Origin: Ktedonobacterales bacterium | GTDB taxonomy: Bacteria > Chloroflexota > Ktedonobacteria > Ktedonobacterales > JADMIN01 | Reading direction: 5' to 3' | Assembly: GCA_015478575.1 (NCBI GenBank) | Contig: JADMIN010000001.1 | Span: 1-63,167, forward strand | Length of the DNA stretch: 63,167 nt | Shown here: positions 6,583 through 14,148 of the stretch, one piece after another | How the letters are laid out: each line of letters opens with the position of its first letter | Position numbering within the stretch: position 1 is the stretch's first letter | Position numbers and translations under genes: made by a program | The notes under the pieces: generated by a model | Seen by the model: only the letters and a program-made list of their open reading frames with translations | The model's database searches: none | What the model was told of the DNA's origin: nothing

Positions 6583-7095
6583 ATGGCGATAGCGACAGAG
6601 ACGTATCAGTTTACTGAGATGGAGCTAGGGCGGTGGGGCGGCACGGTCCCGGCGGTCTATCTCAAGGGCAACCGCAAAGACCGCTATGTGCTCCACCGCG
6701 CCATGTGTGCCCTGCTCGGCGTGGAGCGCAAGCGCCAACTACGCATCGTTCGCGCCAAGTACGGCGCGGCCTTGCGCGTCATCCCGATAGAGACGCCAGC
6801 CGGAGTGCGTCCGGCACACTGGATACGCACGGGTGAATGCGCCTTGTGGGTCGGGGGCATCAATCCCGCCCGGTGCAAACTGGCGACACGTGAGAACCTT
6901 GAAGCGTTCCAGGCGGACTTCAAGGCTGAGGCGGAACGTCTTCTGTTCGAGGGACCGCGCACGCCGGCATCCAGGCGCGGCATGTTCGCGCACAGCGAGC
7001 GCATGGAGTACGTGTTCTCGTGCCTCTACTGCGGTGGGGGCCATCGCATCATTGCGCGGAATGGAGAGGTGACGCTGGAACGATACGAGTGCTGA
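6583..7095 (+). CDS. Phage antirepressor-like protein (P22_AR_N-like) with C-terminal zinc finger
   Basis: 170 aa. Residues about 25-125 follow the N-terminal antirepressor pattern: a conserved RYVLHRAMCALLGVERKRQL, a basic strand, then WIRTGECALWVGGI and ENLEAFQADFKAEAERLLFE. The C-terminus carries CLYCGGGHRII...YEC, a possible zinc knuckle that is unusual for the family. Location after the switch region supports a role in releasing repression, presumably by binding a repressor not yet identified. Confidence 0.6.
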   Translation: MAIATETYQFTEMELGRWGGTVPAVYLKGNRKDRYVLHRAMCALLGVERKRQLRIVRAKYGAALRVIPIETPAGVRPAHWIRTGECALWVGGINPARCKLATRENLEAFQADFKAEAERLLFEGPRTPASRRGMFAHSERMEYVFSCLYCGGGHRIIARNGEVTLERYEC

Positions 7096-7172
7096 TGCAC
7101 AGGACTGGCGGACATTGCGCCAGGTAGCAAAAATGACCGCGAAATATCCATCCAGATTGCCCGCAATCCCTG

Positions 7173-7201
7173 TTACTTTTGCACGGTTATATACGTATAA
7201 T
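7173..7201 (+). promoter_or_regulatory. Promoter with consensus -10 (TTACTT-N17-TATAAT)
   Basis: -10 TATAAT at 7196-7201 is perfect; the -35 TTACTT at 7173-7178 is weak. A palindrome TATACGTATA (7190-7199) overlaps the -10 and could be an operator. Serves the gene at 7279, with a leader of about 70 nt. Confidence 0.6.
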
Positions 7202-7278
7202 ACTATAGAGATGCACGATAGGAGCATCCACGAGGCGAGACCGAGCGAGACGAGAGCGACGGAGAGAGGCAAGACGAG

Positions 7279-7626
7279 ATGACGACATACACAGTGGGTC
7301 AGGCGCTTGAGGCGGCGGCGGCGGCGGCGGCGGGTGCTACGGATGACCTCTACATCCGCTTTGACGAGTGTGAGTATGCAGCCGGCGACGCGCTGCCATG
7401 CAGTCGCGTGTGGATTGATGGCGACCCGACAGACGAGTATCTGCCCGGCACATCAGCCTTGCGGCTCGATTACACCTACGCTCAGCGGACGCGAGACTAT
7501 CTGCGCTACTTCGGCCATGTCTACCCCGTGTGCGGCGATGGCGGTCTCTACGGTGAGGATGTCGGCGAAGCGATTGTGCGTCATGCCACCGTCGTGTGCA
7601 AGCTGCTGACGATGGTCCAAGGCTAG
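7279..7626 (+). CDS. Hypothetical protein (115 aa)
   Basis: Acidic soluble protein (DDLYIRFDECEYAAGDALPC, WIDGDPTDEYLPG, GLYGEDVGEAIVRHATVVCK). An in-frame GGC-type triplet run (about 7311-7331) encodes an Ala tract after residue 10. First gene behind the 7173 promoter and before the Cas8c-like/RHH gene. No family recognised. Confidence 0.6.
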   Translation: MTTYTVGQALEAAAAAAAGATDDLYIRFDECEYAAGDALPCSRVWIDGDPTDEYLPGTSALRLDYTYAQRTRDYLRYFGHVYPVCGDGGLYGEDVGEAIVRHATVVCKLLTMVQG

Positions 7627-7691
7627 GCGAGACAGACGGCGGAGCGGTGGTGAGCCGCTCCGCGACGGAGGGCACACGGAGGGCACGACAC

Positions 7692-8183
7692 ATGGACATG
7701 CAGGCAACGAAGCAAGAGACGGCGGACATCATGTACATCATCGGGCGTATCTTTGCCCGCCTAGAGGCGGGTGGGGCGTTTGCGCCGGATGACCAGCCGC
7801 GCCAGTACACGCTCGTGAGCGGCAATCCGGCGCGGCATCTCCCGCCGCTGGTGGCGCGCCTTATCGAGCGCGGCAAGGGCGATATGCTAGCGGACCTCAT
7901 GGCACAGATACCAACCGAGACACTGCCGGGCATGGTGAGCGGTGCGGGGCTGTCCGCCTTTGGCCTGGGCTACTACCATCAAAAAGCGCAGGACCGCCCG
8001 CGTGAGGGGGGCCGCCCCGCGGTCTATGACGAGCCACGTACCCGCGTCTACCTCAGCCTGACCGACCGCCTGCTGGCGGCGCTAGACAAGCGCGCGCGGG
8101 CGCGGGATGGCGGCAACCGCACGGCGGCTATCGAGCGGCTGCTCCGGGAGGCGCTGGGCCTGCCGCCGCTCACCGAGCGGTAG
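7692..8183 (+). CDS. Cas8c C-terminal (Cas11c-like) domain fused to ribbon-helix-helix DNA-binding domain
   Basis: 163 aa. Residues about 10-95 read like the extreme C-terminus of type I-C Cas8c/Csd1: YIIGRIFARLEAGGAF, then SGNPARHLPPLVARLI, then LPGMVSGAGLSAFGLGYYHQK, the last matching the FALGYYHQR end of Cas8c. Residues about 115-160 form a ribbon-helix-helix: strand TRVYLSL, helix TDRLLAALDKRARARDG, helix NRTAAIERLLREAL. No other cas gene or CRISPR array is in the window. In type I-C systems this part of Cas8c can be made separately as the small subunit Cas11c. Similarity is judged by eye; decoy or regulator functions are inference. ATG 7692 follows GGAGGG. Confidence 0.6.
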   Translation: MDMQATKQETADIMYIIGRIFARLEAGGAFAPDDQPRQYTLVSGNPARHLPPLVARLIERGKGDMLADLMAQIPTETLPGMVSGAGLSAFGLGYYHQKAQDRPREGGRPAVYDEPRTRVYLSLTDRLLAALDKRARARDGGNRTAAIERLLREALGLPPLTER

Positions 8184-8209
8184 CGCCATCTCTCAGGCAA
8201 CAAAAAAAG

Positions 8210-8234
8210 CGGCCAGCCCGATGAAGGCTGGCCG
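8210..8234 (-). terminator. Intrinsic terminator for the leftward lysis genes
   Basis: A 9-bp stem (CGGCCAGCC/GGCTGGCCG) with a 7-nt loop. On the minus strand it is followed by a run of seven T (the A-run at 8202-8208 on the plus strand), the classic intrinsic form. It can also stop the converging 8183 gene transcript. Confidence 0.8.
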
Positions 8235-8348
8235 TTGTGCGTCTACGTAGGTTGTGGATGCGCCGTTAGCTGGCGGCGGGGCCGTAGACGTGTGTTCTCG
8301 GTGTACTTTGGGGATGACAGCAGAAGAGTAGCCCGCCACACACGACGA

Positions 8349-8390
8349 AACGCCCCGGACGAGCCGCTGATGCGACCATGCCGGGGCGTT
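8349..8390. other. Stem-loop in the 3' region of the holin transcript
   Basis: AACGCCCCGG at 8349-8358 pairs with CCGGGGCGTT at 8381-8390 around a 22-nt loop. It lies in the 269-base stretch between 8183 and 8453 that has no convincing gene. It probably protects the mRNA 3' end or aids termination together with 8210-8234. Confidence 0.5.
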
Positions 8391-8452
8391 GCTGTGTCCT
8401 ATGGATGCGTGTCTTATAGGCCGCTGTATACGACGACGTGGCGCAGTGATGG

Positions 8453-8785
8453 CTACTTCGCGGCGGGCGCGTCCACTGGCGCTGGCGTGGGCGCAACGGC
8501 CGCTGACGGGCCGCTCACGATGCTGAACACGACGTGCGAGCCAACGGACTGGCCCGCCGCGACGAGCAGGTAGGAGAGCCAGTTGGCGGGGGTGAAGGTG
8601 CCAGCGGTGGCGGCCATCGCGCACACGACGGCGACGTTGAGCAGCACGTTGATGAGCCGCAACGTCGGGTCATGCAGTTTGCTCGTGGGCGCGAAAGCGG
8701 GCACGGATTCCATGAACGGCTTGACCAGTTGCAAAGCCATCGTGACGAGCGTTGTCGCCGTCACACTGTCTGAGATGCTTGGCAT
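8453..8785 (-). CDS. Holin-like membrane protein
   Basis: 110 aa with two or three hydrophobic helices (ATTLVTMALQLVKPFM, LINVLLNVAVVCAMAATAG, WLSYLLVAAGQSVGSHVVF) and a Pro/Ala-rich tail. Size and topology fit phage holins, which open the membrane for the endolysin. It is downstream of the lysin gene at 8941 in the same transcript. SD GAGGAGA is present before ATG 8785. Confidence 0.7.
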   Translation of the reverse strand: MPSISDSVTATTLVTMALQLVKPFMESVPAFAPTSKLHDPTLRLINVLLNVAVVCAMAATAGTFTPANWLSYLLVAAGQSVGSHVVFSIVSGPSAAVAPTPAPVDAPAAK

Positions 8786-8836
8786 AGCGGGTGGGTTCTC
8801 CTCTGTGGTGCGGGTGGCGTGGAGTGCGCTGATGCG

Positions 8837-8944
8837 TCACCGATGCTGCTGATAGTGGGCGGCGTAGGCACGCCAGAAGGATGACGTGGCGGCCATCTCG
8901 ACGCCGCGCCAGTGCCGCCAGAGCCAGCGCAGCGGCATCATCAT
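8837..8944 (-). CDS. Very small Trp/Arg-rich ORF between lysin and holin (35 aa)
   Basis: Starts with three Met codons. The first overlaps the lysin stop (ATGA at 8944-8941). Product begins MMMPLRWLWRHWRGVEMAAT and ends AYAAHYQQHR. Too short for domain recognition and not a membrane span. Coupling to the lysin stop and the lysis-cassette position are the only support. Confidence 0.4.
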   Translation of the reverse strand: MMMPLRWLWRHWRGVEMAATSSFWRAYAAHYQQHR

Positions 8945-10209
8945 CCCGCCACTTTCAGCGCGGCGGCGAGCGCCGCAATCGCGGTCGTGGCGGCGTTGGT
9001 ATTCTGCTGTTGCTGGAGTTGGGCTTGCAGCGCGGCGATCTGCTGCGTGAGCGACGCCACCTGAGCCGTGAGGTCGCCCACCCGCGTCTGTGCGGCGGCG
9101 AGCGCGGCGGCGTCGCCTTGCAGCGTCAGGTTCTTGCGGGTCAGGTCGCTAATCGTCGCATCCTGGCTCGCGCTTCTGGCGATCCACGCCGCCAACTCCT
9201 GCCCGGTCCACATCTCATACACGTCGCGTGTGAGCGTGTAGCCGAGCGCCCGGTCGCGGAAGATTTGCCGGTCGCCCGCGCCAATTGTCGGATTGCCCAG
9301 CTCGATAGACGGCAGCCCGACCGACGCGTCCACCGGCCAGTTCCACGCCGGCCAGCCGCCGGGGTAGCCGAGCACGTGCAGACGGAAGCCGAGCGCGACG
9401 GTGAGGCCATTGGGTGCGGTGAGGGTTGTGCCGTCGTCTTTCCAGCCGGTTGGAACCATCGTTGCGCCTCCTGACGGTGGGGGTGGTGGGGGTGTGCTGC
9501 CACCGGGATTGACCACGGCGGCGATCTGTTGGACAACGTTGTGATTGCCCGTGGCGAGGCCGTACTCCCAGAGCCAGACGCCATCGTGGCCGCGACTCAT
9601 CGCCGTGCGGGCCGCCTGAACCGGATCATTCGGCCCCGGCCATGCCTCTGGCAAGTTGAGCGCAGGCTGCATCGCCAGGCCGGACGGGTACTGCCCCTCA
9701 TCATTGACGAGCACGGTATCGTATTCCTGTGGCACCCAGACATTGACGCGGCCGCGTAGCGCCGCAATCACGCCGGACCAGCCTTGTGTCGCCGGGTTGC
9801 CCCAGGTCGTGAGGTAGAGGATGCCCTTGACCGGCGCGAGGGCCGCATTCCACGTCTGTGCCCAGCCCACCTGTCCGTTCCACTCCACCTCCATATCCAC
9901 CATCGCCGCGCCGTCCGGGCGGAGCTGCATCAACTGTTTGCAGACGGCAATCTCCTGGCCGAGCGCCCCGAACTTGTTGCCGTAGCTGTACTGATACGGC
10001 AGCATATCAAGCCCGCCAGCGAGACAGGCGTTGCGTACCGCGGCCAGCCCACCCTGGCTGGCGTACCAGACCACTGAGCCGTCGGCGCACTTGACGGCCA
10101 TCTCCGTACAGCCGAGGCTCTTGCTGAGCCGTGCCGCCGCCGTGAACTGCGCGAGCGACCAATTCACCGTCTCCGCGCCCAGGAACATCCCTACGGTTTT
10201 CTGTGCCAT
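8941..10209 (-). CDS. Glycosidase-type endolysin with C-terminal coiled coil
   Basis: 422 aa. Residues 1-230 look like a TIM-barrel glycoside hydrolase of GH25/DUF1906 style: VGMFLGAETVNWSLAQF, LDMLPYQYSYGNKFG, MVDMEVEWNG (acidic catalytic-type residues), ILYLTTWGNP, WVPQEYD, GVWLWEYG. A Pro-rich linker (STPPPPPPSGG) leads to a second module (residues about 250-340, LTRDVYEMWTGQELAAWI) and a Gln-rich coiled coil (residues about 345-400). It likely cleaves cell-wall glycan. Catalytic assignment is inference. Holin follows downstream. Confidence 0.65.
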   Translation of the reverse strand: MAQKTVGMFLGAETVNWSLAQFTAAARLSKSLGCTEMAVKCADGSVVWYASQGGLAAVRNACLAGGLDMLPYQYSYGNKFGALGQEIAVCKQLMQLRPDGAAMVDMEVEWNGQVGWAQTWNAALAPVKGILYLTTWGNPATQGWSGVIAALRGRVNVWVPQEYDTVLVNDEGQYPSGLAMQPALNLPEAWPGPNDPVQAARTAMSRGHDGVWLWEYGLATGNHNVVQQIAAVVNPGGSTPPPPPPSGGATMVPTGWKDDGTTLTAPNGLTVALGFRLHVLGYPGGWPAWNWPVDASVGLPSIELGNPTIGAGDRQIFRDRALGYTLTRDVYEMWTGQELAAWIARSASQDATISDLTRKNLTLQGDAAALAAAQTRVGDLTAQVASLTQQIAALQAQLQQQQNTNAATTAIAALAAALKVAG

Positions 10210-10342
10210 CTGCTACCGTGTCTCCTCTCACGCCATGCGCCGCTCGCCACACACACATACGCGCGCGCAGCGACCGGCTGGAACACCGTCCACGAGTTTC
10301 GCCGTACCGGGCATATTCACCCGAAACTGGCCGCAAAAGGTA

Positions 10343-10372
10343 TTGACAAGTCTATACGCTATCCGTTATAAT
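10343..10372 (+). promoter_or_regulatory. Consensus sigma-70 promoter (TTGACA-N18-TATAAT)
   Basis: -35 TTGACA at 10343-10348 and -10 TATAAT at 10367-10372 both match consensus exactly; spacer 18. Transcription should start near 10379 and serve 10422-11945. It looks like a host-sigma promoter active in lysogeny or early infection. Confidence 0.85.
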
Positions 10373-10421
10373 AGAAGTGAAGATACATGATAATGATGTA
10401 ACGACAAAGGGGTGAGACGAG

Positions 10422-10688
10422 ATGGCACAGGTCAAGACACTCATGCAGCGAGCGACGCCGTTGATGCTGGCGCAGGCGCAGTGGTTGGTGCTGGCGCTCG
10501 ACGCGGACCCGAAGCGCACGGTGGAGGCGGTCACGCCATCCGGCGCGGTGATCGCCACGATTGCGGACCTGGGTGAGGACATGCAGGTGGCGGCGATGGG
10601 ATTGACGTTCTACGCCAATGGCGAGCACGCCGTCCTCTGCGCCCTTACCCGGTTCGGCTATCGCGAGTTCACGTTCCGGGTAGCGTAG
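10422..10688 (+). CDS. Hypothetical protein (88 aa)
   Basis: Small mixed alpha/beta protein (MLAQAQWLVLALDADPKRTV, VIATIADLGEDMQVAAMGL, FYANGEHAVLCALTRFGYRE). First gene after the consensus promoter, ATG preceded by GGGGTGAGACGAG. No family recognised. Position upstream of a cell-wall hydrolase suggests lysogenic-conversion cargo or lysis control. Confidence 0.6.
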   Translation: MAQVKTLMQRATPLMLAQAQWLVLALDADPKRTVEAVTPSGAVIATIADLGEDMQVAAMGLTFYANGEHAVLCALTRFGYREFTFRVA

Positions 10689-10770
10689 CGAGCACAGGAC
10701 GCGAGCGGGTGGCAGGGACGCCACGTTCGATGCCGTGAGACGGTGGCATAGCACAGAGGGAGAGACGGTT

Positions 10771-11109
10771 ATGGCAACACCATTCATGCTGACCTGGCAG
10801 CACGTGGAGAACGCGAAGCAACTCATGACTGCACTGGCGGTCGTGGAGGCGATGGGCAATCGTGACACGGCAGACCTGACGTTGCGTTATGCACGCACGA
10901 CCGCGCAGACGCTCACGGTTGAGGACAACCGCCCGACCAGCGCAGTGGAGTTGCTCGCGCTCAAGGCGCAGAGCGCGGCGCATGGTGATCGGGCCGACCG
11001 GGCGCTTGTGATGACCTTCCTGGCCGCACTCGCTATGGAGTTGGGGCTGGAGCCGGACGAGACAGCACGGCAGGAAGCGGCGGCGCTCATCACGCGTGCG
11101 CGGCGCTAG
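10771..11109 (+). CDS. Helical hypothetical protein (112 aa)
   Basis: Helical throughout (WQHVENAKQLMTALAVVEAM, TLRYARTTAQTLTVEDN, ALVMTFLAALAMELGLEP). ATG 10771 has GAGGGAGAGA upstream; the frame extends to 10735 but without an SD. No recognised domain. Confidence 0.55.
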   Translation: MATPFMLTWQHVENAKQLMTALAVVEAMGNRDTADLTLRYARTTAQTLTVEDNRPTSAVELLALKAQSAAHGDRADRALVMTFLAALAMELGLEPDETARQEAAALITRARR

Positions 11110-11161
11110 GCCGGCTGGCTGGACTTTTAGTGCGTCCCGGTAGCGCGTCCCACAGAGTACA

Positions 11162-11192
11162 CTCCCGCGCCGTCTGGAACACGGCGCGGGAG
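11162..11192. terminator. Perfect GC stem-loop between two plus-strand genes
   Basis: CTCCCGCGCCGT (11162-11173) and ACGGCGCGGGAG (11181-11192) form a perfect 12-bp stem with a 7-nt loop. No T-run follows, so it may attenuate rather than fully stop transcription into the 11241 hydrolase gene. Confidence 0.5.
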
Positions 11193-11240
11193 CGCGTCAC
11201 ACGACCGACCCTTGGGTTAGAAAGGACTGGTAACGCGGTC

Positions 11241-11945
11241 ATGGACACGTTCGATTCTAGCACAGCACGCGAGACACTGGACGGCGTGGCACAGGTTGCC
11301 CGCGCCTCCGCGCATGACTTCGGCAACGGCGTGCTCGCCAGCTTCGCGGCGCTGCTCATCCTGGCAACGCTCAGTAGCGTGGGCGTCCTGACGTTCATCT
11401 CCACGCGCACACCGTCCGTGCCAGTGCCAGTGGCGGCGCACGCGGCAGCGCCTCCACAGGCGATTACGAGCGGCCACACGCCGGTCGCGCACGGTGAGGC
11501 GGCGTTCGTCGCGGCGGCGCTGCCCTACGCGCGCCAGGTCGCGCCGCGCATCCACTGGCCCGTCTCGCTGATCCTCGCGCAATGGCTCGTGGAGACGGGT
11601 CAGCAACTGCCCACCGCGTTCGGCTACAATCTCGGTAACGTGCGCGGCTATCCCGGCTGTCCGCTGGTCCACACGGCCAGCAACGGCGACTTCTGCTATG
11701 CCGCTACCGTCGAGGAAGGCATCAGGGAGTACGTCGGCACGGTAGGGAATGGCTACTATGCCCGTGTCTCACCGGCAGCGGCGGCAGGCTACGCGCATGG
11801 CGGCATCATCGGTGGAGCGCGTGCGGCGGCGTATGCGCTGGGCGCGTCTCCGTGGGACGCGGGCCACTATGATCGTGGCGGTGGGCCGGGGAGCCTACTC
11901 ATAGCGACGCTCGACCGGTACGACCTGTACCAGTATGACCGGTGA
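11241..11945 (+). CDS. Membrane-anchored glucosaminidase-type cell-wall hydrolase
   Basis: 234 aa. One transmembrane helix at residues about 30-57 (VLASFAALLILATLSSVGVL), then a Pro/Ala linker, then a GH73-like domain: VSLILAQWLVETG (catalytic Glu type), FGYNLGNVRGYPGC, YAATVEEGIREYVG, NGYYARV. GH73 enzymes cut GlcNAc-MurNAc linkages. ATG 11241 is chosen because the TM then sits near the N-terminus; the frame is open upstream to 11130. Ends just before the terminator at 11964. Confidence 0.7.
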   Translation: MDTFDSSTARETLDGVAQVARASAHDFGNGVLASFAALLILATLSSVGVLTFISTRTPSVPVPVAAHAAAPPQAITSGHTPVAHGEAAFVAAALPYARQVAPRIHWPVSLILAQWLVETGQQLPTAFGYNLGNVRGYPGCPLVHTASNGDFCYAATVEEGIREYVGTVGNGYYARVSPAAAAGYAHGGIIGGARAAAYALGASPWDAGHYDRGGGPGSLLIATLDRYDLYQYDR

Positions 11946-11963
11946 TAGAGGCCATCAATGACG

Positions 11964-11993
11964 AGCGGGCGGGGGAATGTTCCCCCGCCCGCT
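11964..11993. terminator. Bidirectional hairpin terminator
   Basis: AGCGGGCGGGGGAA (11964-11977) pairs with its exact complement at 11980-11993 around TG. It separates convergent cell-wall hydrolase genes ending at 11945 (+) and 12022 (-). Confidence 0.8.
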
Positions 11994-12021
11994 TCGCTAT
12001 GTTGTCGTGTGCGCCGCACCA

Positions 12022-12819
12022 CTACACGTAGATGAAGCTGACGCCGCCGCCCGTGAACACGTAGCGATAGTCCACGCGCCCGAAGCCGCCGCCGATGGCG
12101 CTCCACGCGAAGTCGCTTTCCGAGATGAGCAGCCAGCCGTTGGCGTAGACCGCCTCCACGATGGCGACGTGGCCGAGCGCGCCCGCGCCCTGCGCATACG
12201 GCGCGAAGACGACGACCGCGCCGACCCGCGCCGTGTAGCCCGTCGCCAGACCACGTGCGCGAGCGGCAGCCGTCCAGTCGAGCGCGTTGCCCAGGCCCGC
12301 GAGCCGTGCGCCGTAGCGGTAGAGCGGCCAGCTCGTACACCAGCCCCACGTCCCGGCATTGGCGGCGCTGCGTGGCTCCGCGAAGGACGCGATCCCCGGC
12401 ACGACCCACGACCCGATGCCGCGCCCGGCTGGCGGCGCACTGACTGGCCCGCTGTAGCTGCCGCTCGCCTTCGCCGGTGCTACCGGATGCGCCGCCGGAT
12501 GCGCCGTAGCGGCGCGTGGAGGTAGCGCGACGTGGCGGGTGAGCGGGCGCATCCGGCGCTGCGCTATCCGTGGCAGGATGTGCGCCGCCGCGATGTGCGG
12601 GACGGACGCGTGGCGCGTCGTGGTGGGCGCGTTGTGCGCGTGGGCGCTGGCGCTGGGGGCCGCGCTCAGTGGGGCGAACGCCGCGCCGGCCAGCGCCACG
12701 AGTGAGCCGACGAGCGCCGCCCGCCGCAGGGTGGAACGCGCACGGGCGGTCAAACTCAGGCTCAAGCTCAGGCTTGGACTGAGCGCGAGTGTTGGCGAGG
12801 ATATGGTAAGCATCAGCAC
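12022..12819 (-). CDS. Secreted CHAP-domain amidase/endopeptidase
   Basis: 265 aa. N-terminal signal-like region (TLRRAALVGSLVALAGAAFA preceding an Ala-rich cleavage zone), a basic Pro/Ala/His linker, then a CHAP domain at residues about 150-265. Catalytic Cys is in WGWCTSWPLYRYG and His in GALGHVAIVEAV. CHAP enzymes cut amide bonds in peptidoglycan. GTG 12819 is preferred since GAGGAG is 9 bases upstream; ATG 12813 is the alternative. Own promoter at 13004-13034. Confidence 0.75.
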   Translation of the reverse strand: MLMLTISSPTLALSPSLSLSLSLTARARSTLRRAALVGSLVALAGAAFAPLSAAPSASAHAHNAPTTTRHASVPHIAAAHILPRIAQRRMRPLTRHVALPPRAATAHPAAHPVAPAKASGSYSGPVSAPPAGRGIGSWVVPGIASFAEPRSAANAGTWGWCTSWPLYRYGARLAGLGNALDWTAAARARGLATGYTARVGAVVVFAPYAQGAGALGHVAIVEAVYANGWLLISESDFAWSAIGGGFGRVDYRYVFTGGGVSFIYV

Positions 12820-12970
12820 GAACGGGGTCTCCTCTACTACGTGCCGCACCGGCAGCGCACTGGTGCACTGGTGCATCGTCTGCGTATCTCCGTGCGGCGC
12901 GTGTCCTGTCCTGCGCTGATGTCCTCGCCTCTCCTTTCCGCTGGCCCGCACGGCGCTCCAAAGGTGGATC

Positions 12971-12984
12971 ATCGTTACAACGAT
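12971..12984. promoter_or_regulatory. Palindrome ATCGTTACAACGAT, possible operator
   Basis: Perfect 6-bp arms around AC, sitting just downstream of the -10 of the CHAP gene promoter, where a bound protein would block transcription. Related CGTyATAACG cores occur at 50842 and 60519 in other regulatory stretches. Confidence 0.45.
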
Positions 12985-13003
12985 GTCACGTAACAACGTC
13001 ACC

Positions 13004-13034
13004 ACTATAACAGCACGGCGGGGCAGGCGGTCAA
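13004..13034 (-). promoter_or_regulatory. Promoter for the CHAP hydrolase (TTGACC / TATAGT)
   Basis: Minus strand: -35 TTGACC at 13034-13029, -10 TATAGT at 13009-13004 (spacer 19) or TTATAG at 13010-13005 (spacer 18). The resulting leader is about 180 nt. Confidence 0.55.
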
Positions 13035-13069
13035 ACCTCCTGGGGTAATAGTCCTATCGGTATCTGGCA

Positions 13070-13606
13070 TCAGGCGGCTATCGCGCCAGCAGTGGTTGCG
13101 ATAGCCGCCACGCTGTGCAGGCAGGGGCCGAGCGCATGGGCCAGATCATTTGGAGAGACGAGCTGCGGCGCGGTGTAGAAGGCATCGGGTAGCCACTGCG
13201 CACCGGCCACGATCAGCGCGAGCGTACACAGGTGGCTGCAATCATAGCGCGACGGCTGTACCAGGAACGGCGTGCGGGTGCCCGGCAGGATCGCCTTCAC
13301 GGCGTCGGCGGCAAGGTCGAGGAAGCCGTAGCCGCTGCCCACGCGCCGCGAGAGGAAGCCGAGCGCATAGGCCAGCCGCGCCGGCTCCAGCGTCGCGCCC
13401 GTGGCAAGGATGGCCGCGTAGTCCGTGCGCAGCGGCACACGCCGCACGCCGTGGCCCGCCGCTTCCACCATCTCCTGCGGGCCGGTGACAATCGCGCTGT
13501 GCGTGTATGGGCCGTTGGTGACGCGCTGAATAATGCGGTCGTCCCAATTACTTCCAGAAAAGAGAAGGATATCGCCGGGGACGGGCGCGATAGGAGGTGT
13601 CGTCAT
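13070..13606 (-). CDS. Permuted papain-fold (NlpC/P60-superfamily, YiiX-like) hydrolase
   Basis: 178 aa. PGDILLFSGSNWDDRIIQRV with GPYTHSAIVTG (His) near the N-terminus, a Glu-containing MVEAAGHGVRRV strand, and the nucleophile Cys late in SRYDCSHLCTLAL. The His-before-Cys order is typical of circularly permuted papain-like enzymes. The substrate may be peptidoglycan or lipid amide. ATG 13606 overlaps the previous gene's stop. Confidence 0.7.
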   Translation of the reverse strand: MTTPPIAPVPGDILLFSGSNWDDRIIQRVTNGPYTHSAIVTGPQEMVEAAGHGVRRVPLRTDYAAILATGATLEPARLAYALGFLSRRVGSGYGFLDLAADAVKAILPGTRTPFLVQPSRYDCSHLCTLALIVAGAQWLPDAFYTAPQLVSPNDLAHALGPCLHSVAAIATTAGAIAA

Positions 13607-14148
13607 AACGGCATGCTCCGCTTCGTGTAGCGGCCAGTCGTGGGGTCGCGCCGTGGCTGTCCGGTGCCCGCGCCTGCGCCTGCGCCGGTGGTCATGAGGC
13701 GTTGCAGCATCGCGGTCTGCTTCAGCAGTTCCGCGTCCTGTGCGTCGAGGTGGCGCATCATTTGCTCGATGTCGTGGAAGCTGTGCTGGCTCGTGGCAAA
13801 CATCTCGTCGGCTTGCAGCTCCTGATGCCGCGACAGCACGTTCTGCCCGACCGAGAGAATCGGCAGCAGCACCAGTTGCAGGAAGTAGGAGGAGATCGAG
13901 CCAAAGAGCGCCGCCAGGAAGGCGTTGCCCGTGAACACGCCGATCAGCGAGCCAATGCCGATAGCCGCGAACAGGTACGCCGTCTGCATTGTCCCAACGT
14001 TTCTGGTCAGCAGCACGGCGACGCGAGTGTTGAAACTGGCGCTCTGTGCGTGCTCGGCCTGCTGGATGGTGTTGATGTTGCGCGGCGTATGCGCGTGCGG
14101 CGCGTGGGTGTAGAGGGGCTTGCTGCTGTGGCTGCTGTTCATGCTCAT
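13603..14148 (-). CDS. DUF1003-like membrane protein
   Basis: 181 aa. Polar N-terminus, then two transmembrane helices (TAYLFAAIGIGSLIGVF and NAFLAALFGSISSYFLQLVL), then LLPILSVGQNVLSRHQELQAD and a coiled coil (DIEQMMRHLDAQDAELLKQT), matching the DUF1003 arrangement where the second helix is followed by SQNRQ-like and HD--N residues. Role in phages unknown. Coupled by ATGA on both sides, between an HNH gene and the papain-fold gene. Confidence 0.6.
   Translation of the reverse strand: MSMNSSHSSKPLYTHAPHAHTPRNINTIQQAEHAQSASFNTRVAVLLTRNVGTMQTAYLFAAIGIGSLIGVFTGNAFLAALFGSISSYFLQLVLLPILSVGQNVLSRHQELQADEMFATSQHSFHDIEQMMRHLDAQDAELLKQTAMLQRLMTTGAGAGAGTGQPRRDPTTGRYTKRSMPL

Noticed and set aside
8881..9474. 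Plus-strand ORF opposite the endolysin
   Set aside because: Arg-rich shadow of a GC-rich gene; the minus-strand protein has clear domains.
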